Of a stretch of DNA of 64,000 nt, positions 48,210 through 57,929 are shown piece by piece. The DNA is from a virus, in the IMG/VR virus record IMGVR_UViG_3300009184_005291, positions 1-64,000 of that record, one strand, 5' to 3'. The notes beneath the pieces are model-generated. The model made no database searches. It was not told where the DNA came from and saw only the letters and a list, made by a program, of their open reading frames with translations. Each line of letters begins with the position of its first letter. Within the stretch, counting starts at the first letter, position 1. The position numbers were made by a program, and so were the translations under genes.

Positions 48210-48677
48210 TTAACAATAAGCCCCTGAGCAATGTTTTTTACCGTCTAAACCCGGCATCTTACCTTTACATACTTGGACTCCATAACCGTTCGAATAAGCG
48301 GAAGGAAAAACTTTGAATTTCCCTTTCGCAGCCGCGAGTCCTCTAGCACAAAGTTTGGTTCCAGTTTTCTTTCTACCTTCAGTCATTTCTTCATAATCAA
48401 CATATTGGTCCATTTTTCTTTTCTCATTCATTATGAAATCAAAAACTTGGTCCATGTTTGTCTTTGCTTCTGAAACGTGGTCGTCAGCCCAATCATGTCC
48501 ATCTTGTATAATTTGGTCAATCATTTCTTCATCCATTTCTAATAACATTTTACACTGTCTGGCAATTTGTTTTAGGTTACTGAAGAACATATAATTTTCA
48601 GTTTCTTGTTGTTCACTCAAAACTCGTTTAACTAAATGTGATAAATCCTTTTCTGTTAATTTCACTATTTTACTCAT
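48210..48677 (-). CDS. virion-type protein with KLTEKDL propeptide, 155 aa
   Basis: IVKLTEKDLSHLVKRVLSEQ at the start is a pattern I associate with many marine and freshwater phage proteins; LSE before Q at 20-23 is a candidate cleavage site. The C-terminal Cys-containing module (AAAKGKFKVFPSAYSNGY, then VCKGKMPG) is a common phage virion motif. Probably packaged with the DNA (inference). Confidence 0.62.
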   Translation of the reverse strand: MSKIVKLTEKDLSHLVKRVLSEQQETENYMFFSNLKQIARQCKMLLEMDEEMIDQIIQDGHDWADDHVSEAKTNMDQVFDFIMNEKRKMDQYVDYEEMTEGRKKTGTKLCARGLAAAKGKFKVFPSAYSNGYGVQVCKGKMPGLDGKKHCSGAYC

Positions 48678-50182
48678 GATTGTTTTGTATTTACGATTGA
48701 AAATGTTAATTGTCTCTTATAAGTATCTTTTTCTCCTGAAGTGTTCACTTGAATATCAACAAAATATTGATTTGGAATTTTGTCTCTCATATCAAATATG
48801 AAGTAATATTCATTTGGTGTTCTGTTCAATGGAGTCCAATCTTGTACTAATACTTCAGTTGTTCCTTCCATTACATAAACTCTGTAGAACCCTGAAACAT
48901 CCAATAGAAGTACCTGTCCTGTGTATGCCTTTTTGATTGTTACTCCAACTTTTCTGATATCAGTATTAAGTATCTTTTCGTTTTGTAAGATACCATAGAA
49001 ATCAAATCCAAATATTTCAGGTTCTTTAGACACTGAACCGATTTGGATACCTGAGGTATATGGTTGTAATGTAAATTGATTAGTCACATTAGGGATAGAT
49101 TGTCCATTGATTGTAAGACCTGACCATACATCATAAAAAATACATGGTGTTGGATAGTTGGAAAACCCATTTGGAACGGTTACTTCATAAACACCTTTGG
49201 TTTTTAGACAGGTGGTTAAGGAACCCATACCCGCCACTGCGGTACCATTTCTATCTTCAATTCTTACAAAAGGGTCTGAATCAAGATTCGCGAAATCCCC
49301 ATTTTGATAAACGTATAAGAATAACTTATTTTCCTGATTTTTTAAGAATAGATTTCTATCATCCGTAATTAAGTCATTGTAATTTGTTAATAGATATGGT
49401 TGATAAAATGTTTGAGTGTGTCTTGAAAAGAACGCCACACTATAACTTTCTGTTAGGCCTGTAATATTTTCTATTTGAGGGAGATATGATATACCCCAAC
49501 CTGTGACTCCAGTTATTGACCCATTTAATATACCGTTGATTTCATTGGTCATATCCATATTCAAATCTTCGTTTCCGAGTTCGAAATGTTGTCTTGCGAC
49601 GATGGTCAAACCTGAATAGTTTACAGCCCCTTCATTCTTATTGTTGTAGATACCATTTTGAGACCATCCAGAGAGAGTTGTCGTTTGATACCAGTTAGAT
49701 GGTCGTGTAGAATATGCTCGACTGTCAACGTACGTTAAAGGGGAAATTCCACCGTTCGCACTATTTTGTGCAATATTGAAATCATTGTAATCATACCCTA
49801 CACCTTCATCCCACAATTGTGGATTACCTGTTGCTCCTGAAAATTTGGGGATTCTCCATAATATTAAGTCGAACGAGGTCGATCTTCTTCTTTCGTTTGA
49901 CATGAATGAATTTAATAATTCATTATCAAATGATGACGTGTTTGTCATTTGGAGAGTGTGTGTCATTGCTGAAGTACACCCTGTAGATATAACACCTGAA
50001 CTTATGTTTTCTTCTAATAAAGATAAATCTAAATCAAAGATAAATCTTGTGTAACCAAAGTTTGGGACAATTAAATCCGAAGCACCAAAATTCAACTCAA
50101 TTACAGGGTTTCTACCCGTATTTACGTATGAGTTTGAAATGATGGTATTGTTTTTATTTATATAAGACCTTAAGATTGACAT
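48674..50182 (-). CDS. putative baseplate or tail structural protein, 502 aa
   Basis: Beta-rich protein with Asn/Thr/Ser/Gly-rich sequence, no signal peptide, in the minus-strand tail-type block. Starts with RSYINKNNTIISNS. C-terminal part (WTPLNRTPNEYYFIFDM) looks like an Ig-like domain. GATATTTATTAG lies ahead of the ATG. Role inferred only from composition and neighbours. Confidence 0.55.
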   Translation of the reverse strand: MSILRSYINKNNTIISNSYVNTGRNPVIELNFGASDLIVPNFGYTRFIFDLDLSLLEENISSGVISTGCTSAMTHTLQMTNTSSFDNELLNSFMSNERRRSTSFDLILWRIPKFSGATGNPQLWDEGVGYDYNDFNIAQNSANGGISPLTYVDSRAYSTRPSNWYQTTTLSGWSQNGIYNNKNEGAVNYSGLTIVARQHFELGNEDLNMDMTNEINGILNGSITGVTGWGISYLPQIENITGLTESYSVAFFSRHTQTFYQPYLLTNYNDLITDDRNLFLKNQENKLFLYVYQNGDFANLDSDPFVRIEDRNGTAVAGMGSLTTCLKTKGVYEVTVPNGFSNYPTPCIFYDVWSGLTINGQSIPNVTNQFTLQPYTSGIQIGSVSKEPEIFGFDFYGILQNEKILNTDIRKVGVTIKKAYTGQVLLLDVSGFYRVYVMEGTTEVLVQDWTPLNRTPNEYYFIFDMRDKIPNQYFVDIQVNTSGEKDTYKRQLTFSIVNTKQS

Positions 50183-50203
50183 TTATCTTTTAACTAATAA
50201 ATA

Positions 50204-51739
50204 TCAATTAAGTCTAATATTTTTACTTAGAATTTTGTTAACCGCATTATTGAGTTCGGTTAGAATTGTTTGTGTGTTTGTTCCTTCTTGAGTTACGGGT
50301 ACTGGCGGAAGACCTGGATATGCGTGAGTGTGAGTTACCAAGAATTTTACAATCAAATTAATTAATTCCAAAAGTTCCTCCCCCCTAACCATACTTGAAG
50401 TTTTTGGTAATAATTCTTTTGTAAATTTTTCAGGACTTATACCATATAAAGTATCATCAAAGTTTATCTTACCCTTACCCGGAATTTGCGAGTTGTGAGA
50501 TACCAAGAATAAAACATCACTTCCCAAAGCACCATATGAAGATTCTTGATTAACATACTTTTGTTGGGGGACTACAAATTTTTTCGGAGTTCTTGGAGTT
50601 CCAACTTTTCCTTTTGCATAAATTAAACCATAACCACCTTTCAGAGCGGGATCCAATTTAATCCCTTTGTAAATGTCACTAATGTTACTAACTTCTATTG
50701 GTGTTGCAGATGAACCTAACGGTGTTGATGGGTTCAACTTTGAATACATAAGTGGACTTGGTCTGTAATAAATCGGAAATTTATTACTTGCGTTATTATC
50801 GTTGAATAACCTCACACCACTTTTAGTTACGTCTGTTTCATTACAAGTTTTTATAAAGTTATTAATAAATTTGATAGTTTCTGATTTGGACAACATTGCG
50901 AACGATTCAATTGCGACCAATTTTTTAAGGTTTTCAGAAATTTCGCTGTCCACTGAAATAAATTTGGAATTGATTAAAGGGTTTGGTTTTAATTGATATA
51001 AATAAACCGAACCTGAAAATTTGTCCTGAGTGTTCTCTGGGTTTGTAACTACCCATTCAATTAAATATTTGGTTAATAAAACATCTTCTTGTAATTCAAA
51101 ATAAACTTTCGGATCTAAATTTTGTAAGGTACTTTGAAACTTTGAAAGTTGTAAAAACCCTCTTTGTTGATTTGCAACAGGTATTACATTTGGTTGTAAT
51201 TGTTCCCCTTTGAATTTACCGGCTCTGATTAAAATTTCATCTTGTTTAACAATTACGTCAGCACTTCCCCGTCCCAAAAGAGCGTTGTCCCCTGGTTGTG
51301 GAAACACACCTTTATGGACTGACTGATCAGTAAATGTTCCATCTTGATTTTTTAATGGCTTAGGGTTTTTGATTTGCATACCTGTACCTGTGAATTTATT
51401 TCCTCCGAAATAATATTCGTTGAAGGTCGCGGTTGGGCTTGAAAACGTATTTTGAACGTAATACTGATTTTGGTACTGGAAATCTTTGTTTACATAAATT
51501 ACTTGGACTAATTCGTTAACTTTTGGAACTGAATATACAAAGTATGGTAGTAGAGCGTTAAATACTAAAGGGTCTCTTGAGGTCCATATATCTTTTTCTT
51601 CGTTCCATGGTGGATCAGAAATGCCTTTCAATATGTCATCATAGTTGTCAATAAGTCTAATACCTCTGATACGACCCAACATCATAGGGTCTTCAGTATT
51701 TAATACTCTACATTGAAAAAATATTGAGTTATCTTTCAT
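50204..51739 (-). CDS. baseplate hub/spike protein (gp5-like N-domain)
   Basis: 511 aa. The N-terminus has the OB-fold pattern of T4 gp5 (CRVLNTEDPMMLGRIRGI), then DPPWN and VPKVNELVQVIYVNKD. GDNALLGRGSADVIVKQDEI resembles the strand region before the spike. No lysozyme domain or triple beta-helix repeats are visible. Probably sits at the tail tip. Confidence 0.7.
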   Translation of the reverse strand: MKDNSIFFQCRVLNTEDPMMLGRIRGIRLIDNYDDILKGISDPPWNEEKDIWTSRDPLVFNALLPYFVYSVPKVNELVQVIYVNKDFQYQNQYYVQNTFSSPTATFNEYYFGGNKFTGTGMQIKNPKPLKNQDGTFTDQSVHKGVFPQPGDNALLGRGSADVIVKQDEILIRAGKFKGEQLQPNVIPVANQQRGFLQLSKFQSTLQNLDPKVYFELQEDVLLTKYLIEWVVTNPENTQDKFSGSVYLYQLKPNPLINSKFISVDSEISENLKKLVAIESFAMLSKSETIKFINNFIKTCNETDVTKSGVRLFNDNNASNKFPIYYRPSPLMYSKLNPSTPLGSSATPIEVSNISDIYKGIKLDPALKGGYGLIYAKGKVGTPRTPKKFVVPQQKYVNQESSYGALGSDVLFLVSHNSQIPGKGKINFDDTLYGISPEKFTKELLPKTSSMVRGEELLELINLIVKFLVTHTHAYPGLPPVPVTQEGTNTQTILTELNNAVNKILSKNIRLN

Positions 51740-51938
51740 TTCTATCTTGATAAACTTTTAATACTTTATTATACAATTCTTCAACACTATCTAAATAGAA
51801 AGTACTTTTAATTATAGATTCTTTTGTAGAATCAAAATCTGAAGATAACAAATCTAAATATTCCACCAATTTTGTGTTTGGTAAATCTTTTAGGCTTGAT
51901 TGGCTATCCAATATTTCCTTAAATTTTTCGTCTTTCAT
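51729..51938 (-). CDS. hypothetical protein, 69 aa
   Basis: Small acidic helical protein overlapping the start of the hub gene by 11 bases; three bases after the large baseplate-type gene. Possibly a chaperone or minor baseplate protein; function unknown. Confidence 0.6.
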   Translation of the reverse strand: MKDEKFKEILDSQSSLKDLPNTKLVEYLDLLSSDFDSTKESIIKSTFYLDSVEELYNKVLKVYQDRNER

Positions 51939-51940
51939 AT

Positions 51941-54049
51941 TTATAATTTTTTTCCAAAACCGAGTAAACCTACATTAGCAATTTCAATTTTTCCATTTTC
52001 AGATTCCTCTTGGTCAACAGCTTTATTTGTCGCTAAATTGTATAGTAACATTAAATTAGGTGAACCATCTGGTAAAGTTCCGGTTGGAACACCTAGTCCT
52101 TGTAAAAGTTGAATAGCATTTATTGTTGCCCTTTCAGGTGAATAACCTGGTAATACACTAGATAATAATAAGAGTGGTAGTGGGATTTCATTTCGTAGAG
52201 GAGTATTTGCATTCAAACCTTGACCCACTAAGTTCAATAGAAGTAATATATTATCCAAAAGACTTTTACATTTTCTATAATCATTTACTAATTGTGATAC
52301 TATCAAAGCAAGTTGTGCCAATCTTAAAATTATTGCGTATTTTTTCAATAATTTAGATCTCGAAATATCAGATATTATTATGGAAACTAAATTAACAATA
52401 TCTTTTTTTAATATTTCATAAAGAACTTGTAAAAACTCAGCGTTTATTTGAGAAATGACCTGAATAGAAAACGCTTTATATTTTTTCAAAAAATCCTCCC
52501 CACTGTTAACAATATTACTACCTTGTTTTCCAACATCCGATCCATCGTTTCCTATTGTTGATAAGGATTCATTAGCATCAGTTGTAGTTTCATTAACTTC
52601 AGTCACCGCTTGATTATACGTAAAGGTTGCACCTGATTGTATTACGGATAATAAAGTATAAAGTGGTAGTAAATTTTTTGGAGTTAATACTGCCGAAGCA
52701 ACTGCTAAAGGTATTTTCTTGATGACATTTTTATCTATCGATACTTTCACATTCAAGTTTGCTGGCGCGGTAATGGACCAATCAGGATTATCTGAAATAG
52801 AATCAATAATTTGACCAAGAATTTCAACTTGTTGTTCTACGGTATTTCCACTTTCAGTATTTCTAAAATTAATTAATTCATCAATCAAAACTTCAGAATT
52901 CACAGGAAGTTTTATGTTATCACAATCCTCAAATTCAATAATACCATTTTGAACATTTGAAATTTCGATGTCGATATTTCTTAAATCAATTTCATTAAGT
53001 TCAAAAAATGAATCATCAACACCATCTAATTCGGCGACTTTGGCAACTCCACTAACATCTATTTCCCTTCTGTCATCAAAACATAACCCTAAAATTCTCT
53101 GTACTATTAGAGAAAATCTGGATTGGTTATTTATTTCTCCAAATCCAACTTGGGCGTTATAATTAATTGCCCCCGAAATAATATTGACAATTTGAGCACC
53201 AATATCAACCGAATCCACCAATTTAATTGTACTGTAATAATCGGAAATAAACTCTCCAACATTATTTGTTATATTACCAGAATTATCTTCTCTATCAATT
53301 AAAAATACTCTGTAATAATCACCAGTTACACCAAAACTATTGGTGTTAGTATATTGTAAATCAAAAAGGTCTTGTCCTGATTTCCCTAAATAATTTTTCC
53401 CATTTATTTGATTAAACGACCTTCCAGCATTATCGGAAGTCATCATATTGAATAATTGTTTATTCATTGGGAATGGTTCAGGCCCACCATACGGTCGAAA
53501 TATTGGATCGGCAGACGGGTCTGGTTTTTCATAATATATTTTACCAAAATTAGTTTCTGGAGACTGCTTTAGATTTGAAAAAAAATCTAAAGAATTGACT
53601 GGTATATATATTCCTTCTTGTTGTGGTCTTAAAGGGATTGGTTGTAATGATAAACTTTCCGAAGATACTCCGTTATAAGTTTGTTCAATAGAGCATCCAA
53701 GAGCTTTGATTGTTTCTGTTTTAAGAATACCTGAAACTTTTGGTTCTATTTTAGCTGCGGCCTCTAATATTTTTGTTCTAAGATATCTTAGTGTGGCATT
53801 TCCATTCCCTTGAGTTTGCCCTAAAAATCCCAATAGTTGATCCATAGAATTTGGTGGGTTTCTTTGGAATCGTTTTTGGAATTCACTTACTTTGTCGAGT
53901 TGACTCGAAATTTGAGAAGTTGCATCAGACGCAGAATTTCCCAATTTACCTAATAAACCTTTTTCAGAAGTAGATACCTCTCTATAGGTTTTATAGGCAT
54001 CAATTTTACTTTGAATTGATTGTTGAGTTGAATTTATATCTAATGGCAT
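51941..54049 (-). CDS. large putative baseplate/tail protein, 702 aa
   Basis: A coiled-coil-like N-terminus (SIQSKIDAYKTYREV) is followed by mixed domains; near the C-terminus are long hydrophobic helices (AIILRLAQLALIVSQL and LLLLNLVGQGL). In the same operon as the gp5-like gene. Could be a baseplate wedge protein or a tail component that contacts the membrane. No firm family assignment. Confidence 0.55.
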   Translation of the reverse strand: MPLDINSTQQSIQSKIDAYKTYREVSTSEKGLLGKLGNSASDATSQISSQLDKVSEFQKRFQRNPPNSMDQLLGFLGQTQGNGNATLRYLRTKILEAAAKIEPKVSGILKTETIKALGCSIEQTYNGVSSESLSLQPIPLRPQQEGIYIPVNSLDFFSNLKQSPETNFGKIYYEKPDPSADPIFRPYGGPEPFPMNKQLFNMMTSDNAGRSFNQINGKNYLGKSGQDLFDLQYTNTNSFGVTGDYYRVFLIDREDNSGNITNNVGEFISDYYSTIKLVDSVDIGAQIVNIISGAINYNAQVGFGEINNQSRFSLIVQRILGLCFDDRREIDVSGVAKVAELDGVDDSFFELNEIDLRNIDIEISNVQNGIIEFEDCDNIKLPVNSEVLIDELINFRNTESGNTVEQQVEILGQIIDSISDNPDWSITAPANLNVKVSIDKNVIKKIPLAVASAVLTPKNLLPLYTLLSVIQSGATFTYNQAVTEVNETTTDANESLSTIGNDGSDVGKQGSNIVNSGEDFLKKYKAFSIQVISQINAEFLQVLYEILKKDIVNLVSIIISDISRSKLLKKYAIILRLAQLALIVSQLVNDYRKCKSLLDNILLLLNLVGQGLNANTPLRNEIPLPLLLLSSVLPGYSPERATINAIQLLQGLGVPTGTLPDGSPNLMLLYNLATNKAVDQEESENGKIEIANVGLLGFGKKL

Positions 54050-54052
54050 AGT

Positions 54053-54421
54053 TTATCTCATTTTGTATGATTCCTCATCTTTGGAAACATCTTTTTCAAT
54101 GAGATTCTGTATTAAATCATCGTCTAAGTCTGCAAGAGAGAATGATTCCTCTTTGTTGTTATTTGATTTCTCCCAAATACTTGACTGTAGTTTTGATAAA
54201 CTAATTTTTTTCTCTACACAATCGTTTACAATTTTTTGTTGTTTTTCGATTACAGGACCAATAGTAGTCATGTCGGAAGGTTCTTTCAATAACGCCAACA
54301 TTTTATTTTGAATTCTAATGGCAGTCTGTCTTTGCTCAACAAGTTCATTATAGATTTCTTGCATGAGTGATAATATAGAATCTTTAGTGAAATTGATTTC
54401 TTTTCTTTGAGGTCTCGGCAT
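54053..54421 (-). CDS. coiled-coil hypothetical protein, 122 aa
   Basis: Charged heptad-like helices (SLMQEIYNELVEQRQTA) with an acidic C-terminus. It lies between the late sigma factor and the baseplate genes; TATTTATA lies directly upstream (54425-54432). Function unknown. Confidence 0.6.
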   Translation of the reverse strand: MPRPQRKEINFTKDSILSLMQEIYNELVEQRQTAIRIQNKMLALLKEPSDMTTIGPVIEKQQKIVNDCVEKKISLSKLQSSIWEKSNNNKEESFSLADLDDDLIQNLIEKDVSKDEESYKMR

Positions 54422-54424
54422 ATC

Positions 54425-54432
54425 TATAAATA
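54425..54432 (-). promoter_or_regulatory. putative late promoter element TATTTATA
   Basis: Read on the minus strand, four bases before the ATG at 54421; expected to drive the tail operon 54421 to 48674. Confidence 0.45.
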
Positions 54433-54440
54433 CTTTTTTA

Positions 54441-55187
54441 TCAGTTTTTAATTTTTGACTGAATTACTATATATAATTTTTTGAATCTTTTAATAGAACT
54501 ACGTATTTCTTTGGTGCTCAAATTAGTCATTTCTCTTAAGGATAAAAGAATAACATTTTTGTTGAATTTATTATTATCCGCACCTGAGAATATTGATTCG
54601 TAATTATCAAACAAATCAATTAGAGCATATCCTAATTTCTTTTCATTATCGTTTAGTTGTTCTGATTCGATATAATCTTTTAGCTCCTCCAAATATTTAT
54701 TGATAACATAATCAGTTTCAATAATATCATCATCTATTCGATAAGACATATCAGGTCTTTCTTCAAGACTTGATGAAATATCTTCATATGATATTTTTCT
54801 ATTAGTTTCTTTTTGGTCTTTTATAATCTGTCCCATCAGATAATTTTTACAGATAGTACCAAAATAAGAATAAGCCTTTTTGTTTTTATCAGGCTTAAAC
54901 TTGTCGACTTTAGTCATCAGAAATGAATGAGTATCTGTATGAATTTCCTCAAAATCCATATCTTTACGATATAACTTGTATCGTCGTATGATTGAGGAAA
55001 TCATTTTATCTAAAGGTAACCTTAAAAATTGATTATATATTTTATTCTTTTCGTATGAAGTTTCGGCGATTAGAAAGTTTCTAACCGCCTCTTCTTCTCT
55101 TACATCAAAATAATTTTCTTTAACCGCCTTTCTACCTCTTTTTTTTGATAAAACATCCTCTGTGGTAGCAGAGAGTGAATTTAGCAT
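54441..55187 (-). CDS. late-transcription sigma factor (gp55-like)
   Basis: 248 aa. FEEIHTDTHSFLMTKVDKF followed by KKAYSYFGTICKNYLMGQII is a sigma region 2-like core, as in T4 gp55 and related phage sigma factors. A basic start (KKRGRKAVKENYF) precedes it; no classical region 4 is obvious, though a helix-turn-helix-like end (MTNLSTKEIRSSIKRF) is present. Likely directs host RNA polymerase to the TATTTAT late elements (inference). Confidence 0.85.
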   Translation of the reverse strand: MLNSLSATTEDVLSKKRGRKAVKENYFDVREEEAVRNFLIAETSYEKNKIYNQFLRLPLDKMISSIIRRYKLYRKDMDFEEIHTDTHSFLMTKVDKFKPDKNKKAYSYFGTICKNYLMGQIIKDQKETNRKISYEDISSSLEERPDMSYRIDDDIIETDYVINKYLEELKDYIESEQLNDNEKKLGYALIDLFDNYESIFSGADNNKFNKNVILLSLREMTNLSTKEIRSSIKRFKKLYIVIQSKIKN

Positions 55188-55993
55188 TAAATATTATCAG
55201 ATTGATATTTTATGGATCTGTCGTCCGTGAAAAAATATTCTCTTTTGGCGGTTTGAATCCAAAACTTAACCTCGTCCTCAACCATTTTATTATCACCAAA
55301 CTTATAGTTCCAGAAAACAGAACCTTCTCTTAGATTTACGTGTTTGTACCCTAGTCTTGGAATTGTCATTATTGATACTGAGTTATAAGTTAATCTTAAA
55401 AGAAATTCATAAATAAAAGTTAATTTTATAGATGGTTTGAAGCCACCAAAATCTTCTACGATTGTTTTTTTGAATACAGAACCAGCAGTTTGAAAATTTT
55501 GATATTCTTGTAATGTATCATTAGTCAAAATTCCCATTTCTTGTGAGAAATTGGCTGCGAATGTTGCTTCATTTGTAAAACCTGCGAATAATCCCTTTTC
55601 ATCTGTCTCAACGACTACGGGTAAAAACATCTGAACATCAGGAAATGATTCAACATATTGTTTTACATTTTTGAACCAAATGGAGGAATATTCGTCGTCG
55701 AATTCAAAAAGAGATACCCATGTTCCTTTAGCGTTTTTTATTCCGAAGTTTACTTGGTTAGCATAACTAGGGTCTTTATCCCACAATAATTTTGTGACAT
55801 TCAAATCACCAAAATCATAAGAATTCAAATGGTCGATTAGAGATTGCTCTTGTGTATGTACTATTACTAATTCTTCAAAACTAACTGTTTGATTTTTTAG
55901 AGAAGTTATTGCTTTTTCAAAGTATTCATCAAAATCTTTCGCTTTGGAAGATTTGATAGGAAGTATTACTGATAGTGATAATGTATTGTTCAT
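55187..55993 (-). CDS. family 2 glycosyltransferase
   Basis: ATG at 55993 puts the GT-A core LSLSVILPIKSSKAKDF at the start; an upstream ATG at 56059 is inside the preceding gene. The DxD-like motif is SLFEFDDEYS and the acceptor-side motif QTAGSVFKK. Transfers a sugar from a nucleotide donor. Part of a sugar cluster running to the right edge. Confidence 0.82.
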   Translation of the reverse strand: MNNTLSLSVILPIKSSKAKDFDEYFEKAITSLKNQTVSFEELVIVHTQEQSLIDHLNSYDFGDLNVTKLLWDKDPSYANQVNFGIKNAKGTWVSLFEFDDEYSSIWFKNVKQYVESFPDVQMFLPVVVETDEKGLFAGFTNEATFAANFSQEMGILTNDTLQEYQNFQTAGSVFKKTIVEDFGGFKPSIKLTFIYEFLLRLTYNSVSIMTIPRLGYKHVNLREGSVFWNYKFGDNKMVEDEVKFWIQTAKREYFFTDDRSIKYQSDNI

Positions 55994-55994
55994 G

Positions 55995-57047
55995 TTATTC
56001 TTCTGTTTTGGAAATTTGATTTTCAAAGGCGTCCGCTCTATTTGACAAATAACCGTCAAATAATGAAACTATAGATGATTCAAACTTTTGTTTATCCGTA
56101 TATCTCTCAACGGTCTCCTTCATTTTTTCAAATATTTGTGGGTCAATATTATCTTCTAACCAATTTTGTGCGTAATCTGCTACCAAATCAGGTAATAAAG
56201 TTTGGTCTGTAACCCAAATACCATTTTCTTCACTCATCCAATCAGGAGACAAATTTGGAACTTTACCTATAACTGGAACGTTTGATTTCATAGATTCTAA
56301 TGGGAAGGTTCCAAATGCACTGTGGTCATCTATCCAAACACTTAGAAAACAGTCTCTCAAAGAATTAGCAAATTCTTTTTCTGACAATCCTCTCAAATCT
56401 CTGAAAGTAAACCATCTGTATTGAGGAAATTTTAGATAAAATGTTTTGATTAGGTTAATAGCATCACTTTGGTCTTTAGAATGAACCCCAATTATTGGCA
56501 TTGCCGGTGTTGACTTAGGTGTAAATTCTTCACCGATTAATGGGTCAATAATATCAAATGAAATTTGTCTCATAACTCTCTCAATGTATTCTTTTTGCTT
56601 ACTTGAAGTTGTGATACATTTCAAGAATCCAAATTGATTCCATGTTTGACCAGGTTGTAAAGTTTCTAACATATGAGAGTATTGTTGAGTAAGAACAATT
56701 TTAGCACATGGAAGTTGTTTTACTTGTTCCATAATGAATCCGAACACTTCAGGAATAACTAAGAAATCTTCTGGAGATATTTCTAAATTTTGACCTTCAA
56801 TTGCTTTATGAGGTAATGACATGTATTCTTCGTCTAACCACGCCACAACACCCGCATAATCAGATTTTTCGTGAAGTATGATTGGGTTGAACCCATTATC
56901 TTTTAATGTTTTTGCCATTTGATATATGAGTCTCACTGATGCCTTAGCGTTACCTTTAGTGTCTTGAACTAAAAAATAAATTCTGGCTTGTTTTCCTCTT
57001 AATATCTCAATGGACTGTTTTACTTTTTCTTGAAGTTGGTTTTCCAT
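55995..57047 (-). CDS. GT-B-type glycosyltransferase
   Basis: 350 aa. The Rossmann-type N-half (IYFLVQDTKGNAKASVRLIY) and the C-half with FGTFPLESMKSNVPVIGKVP (nucleotide-sugar binding E and surroundings) fit family 1/4-like enzymes. Follows the family 2 gene by two bases. Donor and acceptor unknown; DNA, virion or host surface glycan are possible. Confidence 0.75.
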   Translation of the reverse strand: MENQLQEKVKQSIEILRGKQARIYFLVQDTKGNAKASVRLIYQMAKTLKDNGFNPIILHEKSDYAGVVAWLDEEYMSLPHKAIEGQNLEISPEDFLVIPEVFGFIMEQVKQLPCAKIVLTQQYSHMLETLQPGQTWNQFGFLKCITTSSKQKEYIERVMRQISFDIIDPLIGEEFTPKSTPAMPIIGVHSKDQSDAINLIKTFYLKFPQYRWFTFRDLRGLSEKEFANSLRDCFLSVWIDDHSAFGTFPLESMKSNVPVIGKVPNLSPDWMSEENGIWVTDQTLLPDLVADYAQNWLEDNIDPQIFEKMKETVERYTDKQKFESSIVSLFDGYLSNRADAFENQISKTEE

Positions 57048-57048
57048 A

Positions 57049-57333
57049 TTAATAATGATTGATAAGTTTTTTATTTAATAAACTATTAAATGCGATTCTG
57101 AATGGAATACTAACGTTCGAAGTTCCCTTCATTCCTAGTTTTTCATCCACTATTTCTTGCTCAGTGAGAACTGTATCTAACAACATTTTCACCATCTCGT
57201 ATTTAATAATGTTAATTTTTGTTTCCGTAAATCCTGATTCTGAGTCATCTGAGTCATCATTCTGGCTCATATCAAGATAAGTTTCAATTTCATCTAAGTC
57301 GATAAAATAATTTTCACCTAATACTTGTATCAT
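57049..57333 (-). CDS. hypothetical protein, 94 aa
   Basis: Acidic helical protein with IKYEMVKMLLDTVLTEQEIV in the middle. Coupled to the next gene upstream by a 4-base overlap. Function unknown. Confidence 0.6.
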   Translation of the reverse strand: MIQVLGENYFIDLDEIETYLDMSQNDDSDDSESGFTETKINIIKYEMVKMLLDTVLTEQEIVDEKLGMKGTSNVSIPFRIAFNSLLNKKLINHY

Positions 57334-57929
57334 GTTATTTCTTGTATTTTTAGTTTTAACTCCTTAAGACTTGAAATATGAAAATCAGATTCAACATTTT
57401 GATTATATAATGTGTTGAATTTAATTACAATTTTGTTTTTTGGATGATTCAATAATAGTTTAGGATTAGCAGTAAGTAAAATGTCTACAGAATCCCACAA
57501 TGAATTAATCGTGCTTTCACTATAAAATTTTACGGATTCTACTAAACATCCAAACTTAGAAATAAAAAATAATGATGCTGGTTTAGATTTACCAATTTCA
57601 TCAGATACAACAATAATGTCGTGTAATTCTCTCATATCTAAATAAAATTCATTCAATTCCAAAAGACCTGAGGGTTCTACAGATCCGGCATGTCCAAAAA
57701 TTTCCATAGTATGCTCCTTATAAAGAAAATCGTACAATTCATCTTCATTCTTGAACTTCAGATGTTTACTAATGTCTAAAGAAGTTAAATCGGATATAAC
57801 TTCATATTCGAAATCTTCTTCTCCGGTTTCTTCTTTGAATGGATTATTTAGATACCACTTTTCATACTCTTGTTGTATTTTTTTTAGAGTATCCCTTAGA
57901 ACCCCATTCAATTCTACACCTATTCTCAT
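57330..57929 (-). CDS. HAD-like protein with altered active site
   Basis: 199 aa. The start MRIGVELNGVLRDT resembles a HAD motif I, but the two nucleophile Asp are Glu and Asn. Motif II is VVSDEIG and a conserved Lys follows in GKSKPASLFF. It is therefore probably not a standard phosphatase; it could bind a ligand. Overlaps the PhoH gene by 4 bases. Confidence 0.55.
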   Translation of the reverse strand: MRIGVELNGVLRDTLKKIQQEYEKWYLNNPFKEETGEEDFEYEVISDLTSLDISKHLKFKNEDELYDFLYKEHTMEIFGHAGSVEPSGLLELNEFYLDMRELHDIIVVSDEIGKSKPASLFFISKFGCLVESVKFYSESTINSLWDSVDILLTANPKLLLNHPKNKIVIKFNTLYNQNVESDFHISSLKELKLKIQEIT

